Source: Roseovarius sp. (GTDB lineage Bacteria > Pseudomonadota > Alphaproteobacteria > Rhodobacterales > Rhodobacteraceae). From it: a DNA stretch of 12,864 bases. Where the stretch lies: NCBI GenBank assembly GCA_007125415.1, contig SLDH01000331.1:1-12864 (forward strand), given 5' to 3'. Shown here piece by piece: positions 1 to 7,514 of this stretch. Position 1 is the first letter of the stretch. Every line of letters starts with the position of its first letter. The notes under the pieces are model-generated. The model did not search any database, was not told the origin of the DNA, and saw nothing but the letters and a program-made list of their open reading frames with translations. Position numbers and translations under genes: made by a program.

Positions 1-77
1 CAGGGGGCGGCTTTCGGGTTGCTCCTTCATCGTGACAGCGCTTTGCTTTCGCGGTGGTCTGTGGCAGAGGATGGGGG

Positions 78-705
78 ATGTCGCCTGATCTTTCTTTCGA
101 ACAAGCTGCCATGGCGCAGGGCGCGCGCGCTGTCGCGGGGGTGGATGAGGTGGGTCGCGGGCCGTTGGCGGGGCCGGTGACGGCTGCGGCTGTCATTCTT
201 GACCTCTCGGCGATACCCGTTGGGCTGAACGATTCCAAGCGGCTCTCCGCGCCGCGTCGCGCTGATCTGGCCGAGCAGATCATGGCGAGCGCGGAAGTCT
301 CCATCGCGCACGCTTCCGTCGAGGAGATCGACAGCCTCAATGTCCTGCGCGCCGCGCATCTGGCGATGGAACGCGCGGTGGCGGGCCTTCCCAAGCGGCC
401 TGATCATCTGCTGATCGACGGCAACCTCATGCCGCGCGGGCTCGACATTCCGGGAGAGACGATCATCAGGGGGGACGGGCTCTCGATGTCCATTGCGGCG
501 GCTTCAATTGTGGCAAAAACATGTCGTGATCGCATCATGTGGGATTTGGCGCAACACCATCCCGGCTATGGCTGGGAGACGAATATGGGCTATCCGTCAA
601 AAGGCCACATTGCGGCCCTTCAAAATCTGGGTGTGACCCCACACCATAGACGATCCTTCAGGCCCGTCCACAATATATTGTATCAAGGAAAATGTATAAC
701 CCCCT

Positions 706-707
<2 letters not shown>
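78..707 (+). CDS. rnhB: Ribonuclease HII
   Basis: RNase HII cleaves the RNA strand of RNA-DNA hybrids and nicks at single ribonucleotides misincorporated in DNA, starting ribonucleotide excision repair in the cytoplasm. The 209-aa product is normal length for the family. The N-terminal GVDEVGRGPLAGPV motif gives the first two metal ligands (D23, E24). LIDGN (D114) and GDG (D133) before the SIAAASIVAK stretch supply the other acidic residues of the DEDD site. The C-terminal part has the typical HPGYGWETNMGYPSKGH and HHRRSFRPV segments. I chose ATG 78 because an AGAGG lies 7 bases upstream and the family profile begins soon after; an in-frame GTG at 54 would add eight atypical residues. It lies just upstream of ccrM on the same strand, a pairing I recall from other alphaproteobacteria. 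The last 60 bases are noticeably AT-richer than the body of the gene. Confidence 0.96.
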
Positions 708-1908
<1,201 letters not shown>

Positions 1909-1959
1909 AACGCCAAGCTACCTCCGGTGCCGGTGGCCTGACACCTGGCACTCACCTTG

Positions 1960-1988
1960 GCCCCGCCTGATTGGCGGGGCTCTTTCAT
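1960..1988 (+). terminator. Intrinsic terminator of ccrM, between convergent genes
   Basis: A perfect 8-bp stem (GCCCCGCC at 1960-1967, GGCGGGGC at 1973-1980) with a 5-base loop is followed by TCTTTCATTT on the plus strand. It lies about 50 bases after the ccrM stop. The convergent 219-aa gene ends at 2007, so the same dyad is met by its transcript. On the minus strand the dyad is followed by CAAGG rather than a T run, so termination in that direction should be weaker. Confidence 0.85.
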
Positions 1989-2006
1989 TTCTCGGATTGG
2001 CGCAGG

Positions 2007-2666
2007 TCAGCTTGTTGGAAAGCCAAGCGCGCGGGAGAATACCGGCCCGCCGCCCTCGACCACCGATTTGCGCCGCTCCTTGTGCGACAGAAGGGGCATG
2101 GGCCAGAAGGCTTTGGACATGTAGCGCCCGCCGCGATAGACCTTGATCCGCCGCTCTTTCTTCGACAGCAGGGGCTGTGGCCAGAAGAACCGTGAGGCGC
2201 GTTTGTTCTTGCCCACGGCCGAGGTGGCCTTGCGCCCTCTGATCACCGTTTTCGGACCCATGACCGGCCCGCCACCCCGGATCCGCGCTGTCAGGAAGCG
2301 CGGATGATGGCTGAGGATGCTTTTTTTCCGCTCCGGCGGGTCGGTGAAGTAATGCTCTTCCATTACATCACCCATATCCACCGTCTGACGCCGCGCGAGG
2401 ATGTCGCGGGTGATGCGTGGCGCGCCCAGCGGAATGTAGGTTGCCCGCACGATCAGCGCGGCATGGCCCTTGGCGATGCTGTCCGCATAAGGGGCAATCG
2501 CGTCCTCATGCACGCGGGCCTTGCGCAGATCGTCCGTGAGGCTTTCCGGGTCGCCGCCCGCGATCACCTCGACCGCGTTTTCGGGCAAGCCCTTGAGCAC
2601 GAGATATTTCGCGGCTCTCTCTGCCGCTGTTTCATCTTCGAACATACGTGTGATTACTGTTGTCAT
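2007..2666 (-). CDS. Unnamed puc-operon protein with C-terminal WPxPLLSxKERR repeats
   Basis: I do not recognise a named family. The 219-aa protein has two parts. Residues 1-110 look like a small alpha/beta domain opening with MTTVITRMFEDETAAERAAK, loosely like the ferredoxin-like fold of general-stress (YflT/GSP17M-type) proteins; this is weak. Residues 139-219 are strongly basic and repetitive: FFWPQPLLSKKERR (160-173) recurs as AFWPMPLLSHKERR (186-199), and a degenerate third copy begins near KSVVEGGG (200) and ends the protein. There is no signal peptide or membrane segment. Its ATG overlaps the pucC stop as ATGA, and its ribosome site (GGTGGAGGTCCC) lies in the last pucC codons, so translation is probably coupled to pucC. 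This implies a role in antenna synthesis, assembly or membrane attachment. Rhodobacter capsulatus also has extra genes after pucC (pucDE), but I claim no homology. Confidence 0.8.
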   Translation of the reverse strand: MTTVITRMFEDETAAERAAKYLVLKGLPENAVEVIAGGDPESLTDDLRKARVHEDAIAPYADSIAKGHAALIVRATYIPLGAPRITRDILARRQTVDMGDVMEEHYFTDPPERKKSILSHHPRFLTARIRGGGPVMGPKTVIRGRKATSAVGKNKRASRFFWPQPLLSKKERRIKVYRGGRYMSKAFWPMPLLSHKERRKSVVEGGGPVFSRALGFPTS

Positions 2667-4111
2667 GGGACCTCCACCGGGGTTTTGCTGGTTTTCGTCA
2701 TTCTGGCGCGTCTTGTCGTATTTTGATTTGCTTTGCCTGACTTCATCAGGAGCGGGGTGATGACGATCAATGCCACCACAAGGAACAGGATTTCGATCAT
2801 GAAGACCACGGTATAGGGCAATTGCGAGTCAATTCCATCACCCTGCCAGCCAACCAGCAGATCGCGTATGATCCCTGCCAGGGCCACACCGATACCTGCC
2901 GCTGTTGCCTGTACCGCGCCCCAGGCCCCCAGGGCGAGGCCCGTGCGCTCGGAAGGGGCGGCGCGGATCGTGGCGGTCAGCGTGGCATGGCCGAAAAGGC
3001 CCGTGCCGATGCCGATCAGCAGAACACCCAGCAAAAAGAGCGGGATACCGCCCGCGAGCGAAGAAATGATGATCGCCGCGAAGCCGGGAATGCCGATGAC
3101 GGCACCGATGAAGCCCATGCGCGGGGGCGAGCCACCGGCGCTGAGAATGCGTGACGCGGTGGCAAAGCCCGAGAGCGCGCCGAAAGCGAAGAGTGCCGTG
3201 AGTTTGGTTGTCTCGGCCACGGAAAGGCCGAGCGCCTGCCCCCCATAGGGCTCGAGCAGCACATCCGCCATGCCGAAGCCGAAGGTGCCCAGCCCGATGA
3301 CGATGAGCATGCGCAGCATGCCCGGCGAGGCCATGAGCCCCTGCCATGCCTCGGAAAAGGCGACCTGCCGCTGCACCTTCATGGCCTGCGCGCGCGCCCG
3401 GTCGCGCACCTCCTGCTTCCACATGGCAATCATGTTCAGCAGCACGGTGACAACGGCGGCACCCTGGATCACCTGGATCAGGCGGCCGGGAGAGTAATCT
3501 TCCAGAAGCACACCGAAGACCAGCGCGCTCACGAGCATCCCCAGAAGCAGCATGACATACATCATGCCCACCACCTTGGGCTGATCCTTTTCGCGCACCA
3601 GATCGGTGGCGAGTGCCAGCCCCACGGTCTGCACCATGTGCACGCCCGCGCCGACCAGCAGGAAGGCAAGGGCGGCAGAACTGTAGCCGATCCAGCGGGG
3701 GGCATCCACGGCCTCGCCATAGCCCGAGAGCACCAGAAGCGCGAAGGGCATGATGGCAAAGCCGCCGAATTGATAGAGTGTGCCCTTCCAGATGAAGGGG
3801 ATGCGGCGCAGGCCGAGGGCCGAGACATTCATGTCCGAGCGATGACCGATCAATGTGCGGAAAGGCGCAAACACAAGCGGCAGCGCCAGCATCCCCGCGA
3901 CCAGCGAGGCCGGCACGGCCAGCTCCACGATCATCACGCGGTTGAGCGTGCCCACCAGCAGCACCAGCGCCATGCCCACGGTGACCTGAAAGAGCGACAA
4001 CCGGACCAGTCTCGACAGCGACACATCATCCGTGGCGATATCCGCGAAAGGCAGATATTTCATCCCGAAACTGGAAATCTTGCGCAGGGCGAATGAGCGA
4101 TAATCGAACAT
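2663..4111 (-). CDS. pucC: Light-harvesting complex assembly protein PucC (BCD/MFS-type)
   Basis: PucC is a polytopic inner-membrane protein of the bacteriochlorophyll-delivery branch of the major facilitator superfamily. It is needed for LH2 assembly and probably escorts pigment or apoproteins in the membrane. The 482-aa product has about twelve hydrophobic segments. It carries the family signatures LPFADIATDD (20-29), RLSLFQVTVGMA, GTLNRVMIVEL (54-64), PLVFAPFRTLIGHRSD (78-93) and RRIPFIW (102-108). The last ~25 residues are a polar cytoplasmic tail. LhaA, the LH1 paralogue, is the main alternative; the position directly after pucBA favours PucC. The gene is separated from pucA by 95 bases holding a GC hairpin, which would lower its expression relative to pucBA. 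Its ribosome site is poor (GGGAAAAG about 9 bases before ATG). It overlaps the next gene by four bases. Confidence 0.95.
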   Translation of the reverse strand: MFDYRSFALRKISSFGMKYLPFADIATDDVSLSRLVRLSLFQVTVGMALVLLVGTLNRVMIVELAVPASLVAGMLALPLVFAPFRTLIGHRSDMNVSALGLRRIPFIWKGTLYQFGGFAIMPFALLVLSGYGEAVDAPRWIGYSSAALAFLLVGAGVHMVQTVGLALATDLVREKDQPKVVGMMYVMLLLGMLVSALVFGVLLEDYSPGRLIQVIQGAAVVTVLLNMIAMWKQEVRDRARAQAMKVQRQVAFSEAWQGLMASPGMLRMLIVIGLGTFGFGMADVLLEPYGGQALGLSVAETTKLTALFAFGALSGFATASRILSAGGSPPRMGFIGAVIGIPGFAAIIISSLAGGIPLFLLGVLLIGIGTGLFGHATLTATIRAAPSERTGLALGAWGAVQATAAGIGVALAGIIRDLLVGWQGDGIDSQLPYTVVFMIEILFLVVALIVITPLLMKSGKANQNTTRRARMTKTSKTPVEVP

Positions 4112-4173
4112 GGGTGCGGCTTTTCCCGCGCCGGGGAGTCTCAGTAACCCGGTACGTTTTCAGTTGAGAGACG

Positions 4174-4202
4174 CCGGGCCCGACATTGGCAGGCGGGCCC
4201 GG
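4174..4202 (-). promoter_or_regulatory. Intercistronic stem-loop between pucA and pucC
   Basis: A perfect 9-bp inverted repeat (CCGGGCCCG at 4174-4182, CGGGCCCGG at 4194-4202) encloses an 11-base loop. It starts four bases after the pucA stop. In the transcript it is followed by CGTCTCTCAACTGAAAACG, with no U run. It is therefore better read as a 3' stabilising or processing hairpin, or a leaky attenuator, than as a full terminator. Comparable hairpins after pucBA and pufBA in Rhodobacter set the excess of antenna mRNA over downstream genes. Confidence 0.75.
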
Positions 4203-4206
4203 TGTG

Positions 4207-4545
4207 TTATTGTGTGACGGAGTAGGACACGTCCTTCGCGGCCAGATCGGATGGCTGGATGATCGCCTTTGCGGGCGTGCCATCCGGCAAAATGATCGTG
4301 ACCTCGAGCCCGCCATCGGTGGTGGGCGTGACAAAGGATGCTTTCGCAGTGTCCACATCTGTCGTTGTCAGCGCCGCTGTCTCACCCCCTGATCCCAGCT
4401 CATTGCCGGACAGGAAATCTGACACCCATGTCGTGTTGCTCAGGACCGCGACATGCACGGCGAACGAACCCACCGCGACGGCGCCGAGAAAGATCGGAAC
4501 ACCCACCGTCGGAGAGACGACGAGCCACAGCTTGGCATTGTTCAT
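4207..4545 (-). CDS. pucA: LH2 antenna alpha subunit, LH3-like, with long C-terminal extension
   Basis: This alpha apoprotein of the peripheral light-harvesting complex binds bacteriochlorophyll a and carotenoid in the intracytoplasmic membrane. It aligns without gaps to known LH2 alpha chains: MNNAKLWLVV start, a single membrane helix at about 14-36, H31 as ligand of the ring (B850-type) pigment, then LSNTTW (35-40). At positions 44-45, where B800-850 chains carry Tyr-Trp or Tyr-Tyr that hydrogen-bond to the pigments, this protein has Phe-Leu. That is the pattern of B800-820 (LH3) antennas, so a blue-shifted band is predicted. The product is 112 aa, against a usual 50-60. Residues from about 46 onward form a periplasmic extension rich in Gly, Ser, Thr and Asp, with a beta-prone LEVTIILPDG stretch. 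It starts 12 bases after pucB, with GAGGGAG as ribosome site. Confidence 0.95.
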   Translation of the reverse strand: MNNAKLWLVVSPTVGVPIFLGAVAVGSFAVHVAVLSNTTWVSDFLSGNELGSGGETAALTTTDVDTAKASFVTPTTDGGLEVTIILPDGTPAKAIIQPSDLAAKDVSYSVTQ

Positions 4546-4557
4546 GATGTTTCTCCC

Positions 4558-4710
4558 TCAGCCGAGCCACGGGGTCGACACAGCGACCAGAATATGGGCC
4601 AGAAGCGAGATCACGCCGAACACGCGCGTCCCGTCAATGAGGTAGCTATGTACCTCTTCGGCCTCCTCGAGTGTCAGGCCCGTAGGCCAGACCTTGTCTT
4701 CGCTTGCCAT
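4558..4710 (-). CDS. pucB: LH2 antenna beta subunit
   Basis: This beta apoprotein of LH2 pairs with PucA in the antenna ring. The 50-aa product has the family core EEAEEVHSYLIDGTRVFGV, a single membrane helix and the end STPWLG. H39 is the ligand of the ring pigment. H21 sits 18 residues before it, near the B800 site, as in known LH2 beta chains. R29 corresponds to the Arg that hydrogen-bonds the B800 acetyl group. An upstream in-frame ATG would give 84 residues, but the start at 4710 is chosen because MASEDK fits the family length and a strong AGGAGG lies 7 bases before it. It is the first gene of the puc operon. Its upstream region carries two PpsR/CrtJ-type palindromes, pointing to repression in air. 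Confidence 0.96.
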   Translation of the reverse strand: MASEDKVWPTGLTLEEAEEVHSYLIDGTRVFGVISLLAHILVAVSTPWLG

Positions 4711-4776
4711 CAATAATCCTCCTATATTTGGCGCACCTTGGAACAGCATTGCCGCTTTGAAATTGAGCACATTGAA

Positions 4777-4803
4777 CTCGTACAGCACGGCAAGCTGCGT
4801 CAA
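4777..4803 (-). promoter_or_regulatory. Possible puc promoter elements
   Basis: On the minus strand TTGACG (4803-4798) could be a -35 box. TACGAG (4782-4777), 15 bases further on, is a poor -10. The pair lies directly downstream of the two PpsR-type palindromes and about 70-90 bases before pucB, a sensible position, but the match and spacing are weak. Confidence 0.25.
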
Positions 4804-4806
4804 GAC

Positions 4807-4824
4807 TGTCACTTTAACCTGACA
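4807..4824. promoter_or_regulatory. PpsR/CrtJ-type operator, copy 1
   Basis: TGTC-N10-GACA, an exact match to the TGT-N12-ACA palindrome bound by the photosynthesis-gene repressor PpsR/CrtJ. It lies about 97-114 bp upstream of the pucB start. A second copy lies 8 bp away, and the pair may be bound cooperatively. Confidence 0.75.
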
Positions 4825-4832
4825 AATTCAAC

Positions 4833-4850
4833 TGTAAAGAACACTAGACA
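4833..4850. promoter_or_regulatory. PpsR/CrtJ-type operator, copy 2
   Basis: TGTA-N10-GACA, a second TGT-N12-ACA palindrome separated from copy 1 by exactly 8 bp. Closely paired palindromes with this gap are the arrangement I recall for cooperative CrtJ/PpsR binding at bch promoters such as bchC. Confidence 0.75.
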
Positions 4851-5050
4851 CTTTGCCGAATGCTGTAAGGCAAGGGCCGGAGCCGCGCCACCTGCGGTGT
4901 CCCCAAAGGCCATGCCGAGGAAAAACTTCTAATTTATAGGTGCTTAAATTATGAGCGGAAAATGCGGATTTGAGATTTGGAGCGGATTTTCCCGGCTCAC
5001 AATTCTGTGCGAAATTTGCGCGGTCCGCCCGGCAGACGCCGATTTCACGC

Positions 5051-5070
5051 TGTGTCGCGCTGTGTCGCGC
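5051..5070. repeat. 10-bp tandem direct repeat
   Basis: TGTGTCGCGC occurs twice back to back (5051-5060 and 5061-5070) in non-coding DNA. No function can be assigned; replication slippage would explain it. Confidence 0.8.
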
Positions 5071-5133
5071 GGAGAATCCGTGATCGGAAACCCTGGGCCG
5101 TGCGAATACCACGGGCCGCGGTGAGGAGGCTCA

Positions 5134-5158
5134 GAAAACTGCGAGGGGGGCGGTTTTC
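5134..5158 (-). terminator. Possible terminator of the PBP gene
   Basis: On the minus strand GAAAAC (5158-5153) pairs with GTTTTC (5139-5134) around a GC-rich middle, starting about 35 bases after the PBP stop. The 3' arm supplies four T residues. Further pairing inside the stem is interrupted by a mismatch, so this is a weak candidate. Confidence 0.35.
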
Positions 5159-5193
5159 CCGGCGAAGACGCTCTCCATGGCAGGGCGCGGCCC

Positions 5194-7407
5194 TCAGCGG
5201 TCGCGTCCCTGGCGAATGACGGTGGACCCGGAATCGAGCTCTCCTCGCTCTCCGCCCAACAGGTCACGCAGGATGCTCTCGACGACATTCTCGCGCTGTG
5301 TCTCGTCACGCGGTGTCTCGTCACGCACCATCCGGTCGATATCCTGCGTGGTTGCTCCGTCAGGCGCGCGCCGCATCGGCAGGTCGCGTGGCGGCAGGCC
5401 CTCATGCACACGGGTCATGGTCTCCTGCCATATCTGAGCGGGCAGGCCGCCCCCTGTCACGCCGGTGAGTGGCGTGTTGTCATCATATCCCATCCAGACC
5501 CCCGCCACGTAATCCGCAGTAAAGCCGATGAACCAGGCATCGCGCGCGGCCTGTGTGGTGCCGGTCTTTCCGGCGGCCTCGCGCCCCTCCAGCCGCGCAC
5601 GGGTGCCGGTGCCATCCGTGACCACCCGGTGCATCATGTAGGTCAGTTCCTCCGCCGCCTCCTGCTGGATCACCCTTTCGTCGATGCCCCCCGCCGCGCC
5701 CATCAATGGCTCATCCTCGCCCAGCAGGCGCAGTTCTATCAGGCCGAAGGGGGTCACCGACGAGCCGCCGTTCAGGATGCCTGCATAAGCCCCTGTCATC
5801 TCGATCAGCGTGCTGTCGGACACGCCAAGGGCGAGGGCCGGACCTGCGGCCAGGTCGCTCGCGATGCCGAACTCGGAGGCGACCTTGCGCACCAGATCGA
5901 GGCCCACGCCCTGCGCCACCTTGACCGCCGGAATGTTGAGCGATTGCTTGAACGCATCCGTGAGGGTGACCGGCCCGGCATGGTCGCGCGTGTAGTTCTG
6001 CGGGCACCATTGCCCCGAGCCGGGCACGTTGAGGCAGTAAGGCTCATCCACCACCATGCTTTCGGTGGTGTAGCCGAGATCGAGCGCCGTGGCATAGACG
6101 AATGTCTTGAAGGCCGAGCCGGTCTGACGCCGCGCCATGGTCGCACGGTTGAAAGCCCCGCTCACCCTCGTCTGCCTGCCGCCGACCATGGCGCGCACCG
6201 CCCCGTCTGCGGACATCACCACGATCGCCGCTTCCGCCTCCGATCCCTCCCGAACTCTTGTCTCGAAGATATGGGTCAGCGCCTCTTCGGCAGCAGTTTG
6301 CAGGCGCTGATCCAGCGTCGTGCGGATGATCACGTCCTCCGTGGTGTTTCGCGTGAAGAACTCGGGCCCCGAATCCATGATCCAATCCGCGAAATAGCCG
6401 CCCGCCTGCGCGCCGGCGGCATCCGAGAGGGTGGCGGGATTGGCCTGTGCTACCGCCATGTCCTGATCGCTCAGATAACCTTGCTCGTTCATCAGGCGCA
6501 GCACGGTGGCGGCCCGCGCCTGCGACCGTTCCAGATTGCTTGTCGGGGCAAGGCGGGTGGGCGCGGTCAGCAATCCGGCCAGCATGGCCGCCTCCGGTGC
6601 GTTGACCGCAGATGCGGGCTTGCCGAAATAGCGTTGCGCGGCTGCTTCCACCCCGTAGGCACCCGCCCCCATGTAAGCGCGGTTGAGATAGATGGAGAGG
6701 ATTTCGTCCTTGCTGTACTTCACCTCCATCGCCATGGCGTAGATTGCCTCGCGCGCCTTGCGTGTCAGGGAGCCCCTCCGGCACTCGCGCACATATTCCT
6801 GCTCACTCTTCCATCTGGACTTGTCATAGGCCACACCGACACAGAGCAGCTTCGCGGTCTGCTGCGTGATCGTGGAGCCGCCATGCCCGGAAAGGGGGCT
6901 GCGCCCTGCGGCGAGGTTGATGCGGATCGCCCCGGCAATGCCCCGCGGGCTCAGCCCGAAATGACTGTAGAACCGTCTGTCCTCGGTGGCGATCACGGCG
7001 TGTTTGAGATGCGGGCTGACCGAGTCTGCCGTGACCACTCCGCCGAATTGCTGTCCGCGCCAGGCAAAGACATCGCCGTTCTGATCAAGCAGGGTCACGG
7101 ACCCCCGGGCCCGTCCGTCGAGCAGGTCGGAAAGATCGGGAAGTGTTGTATAGGTGTAGCCCACCGCAAGGGCCAGCACGACGAGGCAAACCGCCGCGAC
7201 CCTCGAGGTGATCTTCCAGACCAGCTTGAGAAGCCAGCGGATCACGCCGAGAAAAAGGCTAACAACGGGATTCCGGCGGCGCGTGGTCTTGCGGCGCGCA
7301 GGCTTGCGACGGGCCGTGGCTGTTTTGCGCGCGGGTTTCGTGCCTGCTTTCTTCGGCGCGCGTTTGGGTGCCACCAGCCTTGGCTTGTTGCGGCCTGTAT
7401 TACTCAT
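5194..7407 (-). CDS. Class A penicillin-binding protein (PBP1A family)
   Basis: This bifunctional peptidoglycan synthase polymerises lipid II glycan chains and cross-links peptides in the periplasm. From ATG 7407 it is 737 aa. A Lys/Arg-rich cytoplasmic tail (about 8-45) is followed by a membrane anchor at about 66-86. The GT51 transglycosylase has TEDRRFYSHFG (catalytic E142), GGSTITQQ (176-183) and KAREAIYAMAMEVKYSKDEIL (second Glu 228). The transpeptidase has SAFK (S431 nucleophile), SLN (489-491) and KTGT (614-617). There is no room for the large OB insertion of E. coli PBP1a. A segment at 188-209 bounded by two cysteines is inserted after GGSTITQQ. The acidic C-terminal tail carries a small tandem duplication, RDETPRDETQ. 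The open frame extends 50 codons upstream of ATG 7407, but that part is unlike the family; the ribosome site (GAGG) is weak and distant, so the start is the least certain point. Confidence 0.92.
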   Translation of the reverse strand: MSNTGRNKPRLVAPKRAPKKAGTKPARKTATARRKPARRKTTRRRNPVVSLFLGVIRWLLKLVWKITSRVAAVCLVVLALAVGYTYTTLPDLSDLLDGRARGSVTLLDQNGDVFAWRGQQFGGVVTADSVSPHLKHAVIATEDRRFYSHFGLSPRGIAGAIRINLAAGRSPLSGHGGSTITQQTAKLLCVGVAYDKSRWKSEQEYVRECRRGSLTRKAREAIYAMAMEVKYSKDEILSIYLNRAYMGAGAYGVEAAAQRYFGKPASAVNAPEAAMLAGLLTAPTRLAPTSNLERSQARAATVLRLMNEQGYLSDQDMAVAQANPATLSDAAGAQAGGYFADWIMDSGPEFFTRNTTEDVIIRTTLDQRLQTAAEEALTHIFETRVREGSEAEAAIVVMSADGAVRAMVGGRQTRVSGAFNRATMARRQTGSAFKTFVYATALDLGYTTESMVVDEPYCLNVPGSGQWCPQNYTRDHAGPVTLTDAFKQSLNIPAVKVAQGVGLDLVRKVASEFGIASDLAAGPALALGVSDSTLIEMTGAYAGILNGGSSVTPFGLIELRLLGEDEPLMGAAGGIDERVIQQEAAEELTYMMHRVVTDGTGTRARLEGREAAGKTGTTQAARDAWFIGFTADYVAGVWMGYDDNTPLTGVTGGGLPAQIWQETMTRVHEGLPPRDLPMRRAPDGATTQDIDRMVRDETPRDETQRENVVESILRDLLGGERGELDSGSTVIRQGRDR
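5298..5326 (-). repeat. In-frame 15-bp tandem duplication in the PBP tail
   Basis: GTGTCTCGTCACGC occurs at 5298-5311 and again at 5313-5326 with a period of 15. It encodes the repeated RDET(P/Q) pentapeptide at residues 695-704 of the PBP. Nucleotide identity over all 14 bases suggests a recent slippage event in a tail not under strong constraint. Confidence 0.75.
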
Positions 7408-7514
7408 CGGATCGGTCGCCTCGGGACTGCTCAGGACCTCTTTGCTGGTCCACCCTAACGTGCTGCAATGCAAAAGTAGAGACGTAACCGACACCTCGAG
7501 ATCGGTTTTTGCTG

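Larger units (their letters stand above)
4851..5193. other. Non-coding region between the puc promoter and the PBP gene
   Basis: This 343-base stretch has no ORF resembling a gene on either strand. It holds an AT-rich block at 4921-4955 in otherwise GC-rich DNA, a 10-bp tandem repeat at 5051-5070, a single GANTC site (5074-5078), and a possible terminator for the PBP gene at 5134-5158. The AT-rich part, 70-105 bp upstream of the PpsR sites, is where upstream activator or IHF sites would be expected for a puc promoter, but I see no clear consensus. Confidence 0.6.

Noticed and set aside
1..88. Possible C-terminal end of an upstream gene reading into rnhB (frame 2, open to the TGA at 86-88)
   Set aside because: Under 30 residues with no recognisable motif; it cannot be told from chance.
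4558..4812. 84-residue version of pucB starting at 4812
   Set aside because: The extra 34 residues would be translated through the leader that contains the strong AGGAGG for the 50-aa form and do not resemble LH2 beta chains.
4738..4932. 64-aa plus-strand frame over the puc promoter
   Set aside because: It runs through both PpsR palindromes, has no ribosome site and no recognisable features.
5404..7458. 684-aa open frame on the plus strand, antisense to the PBP gene
   Set aside because: It is the codon-position shadow of a GC-rich gene: no recognisable domain, Arg/His/Gly-rich composition, and the opposite strand encodes an intact class A PBP with all catalytic motifs.
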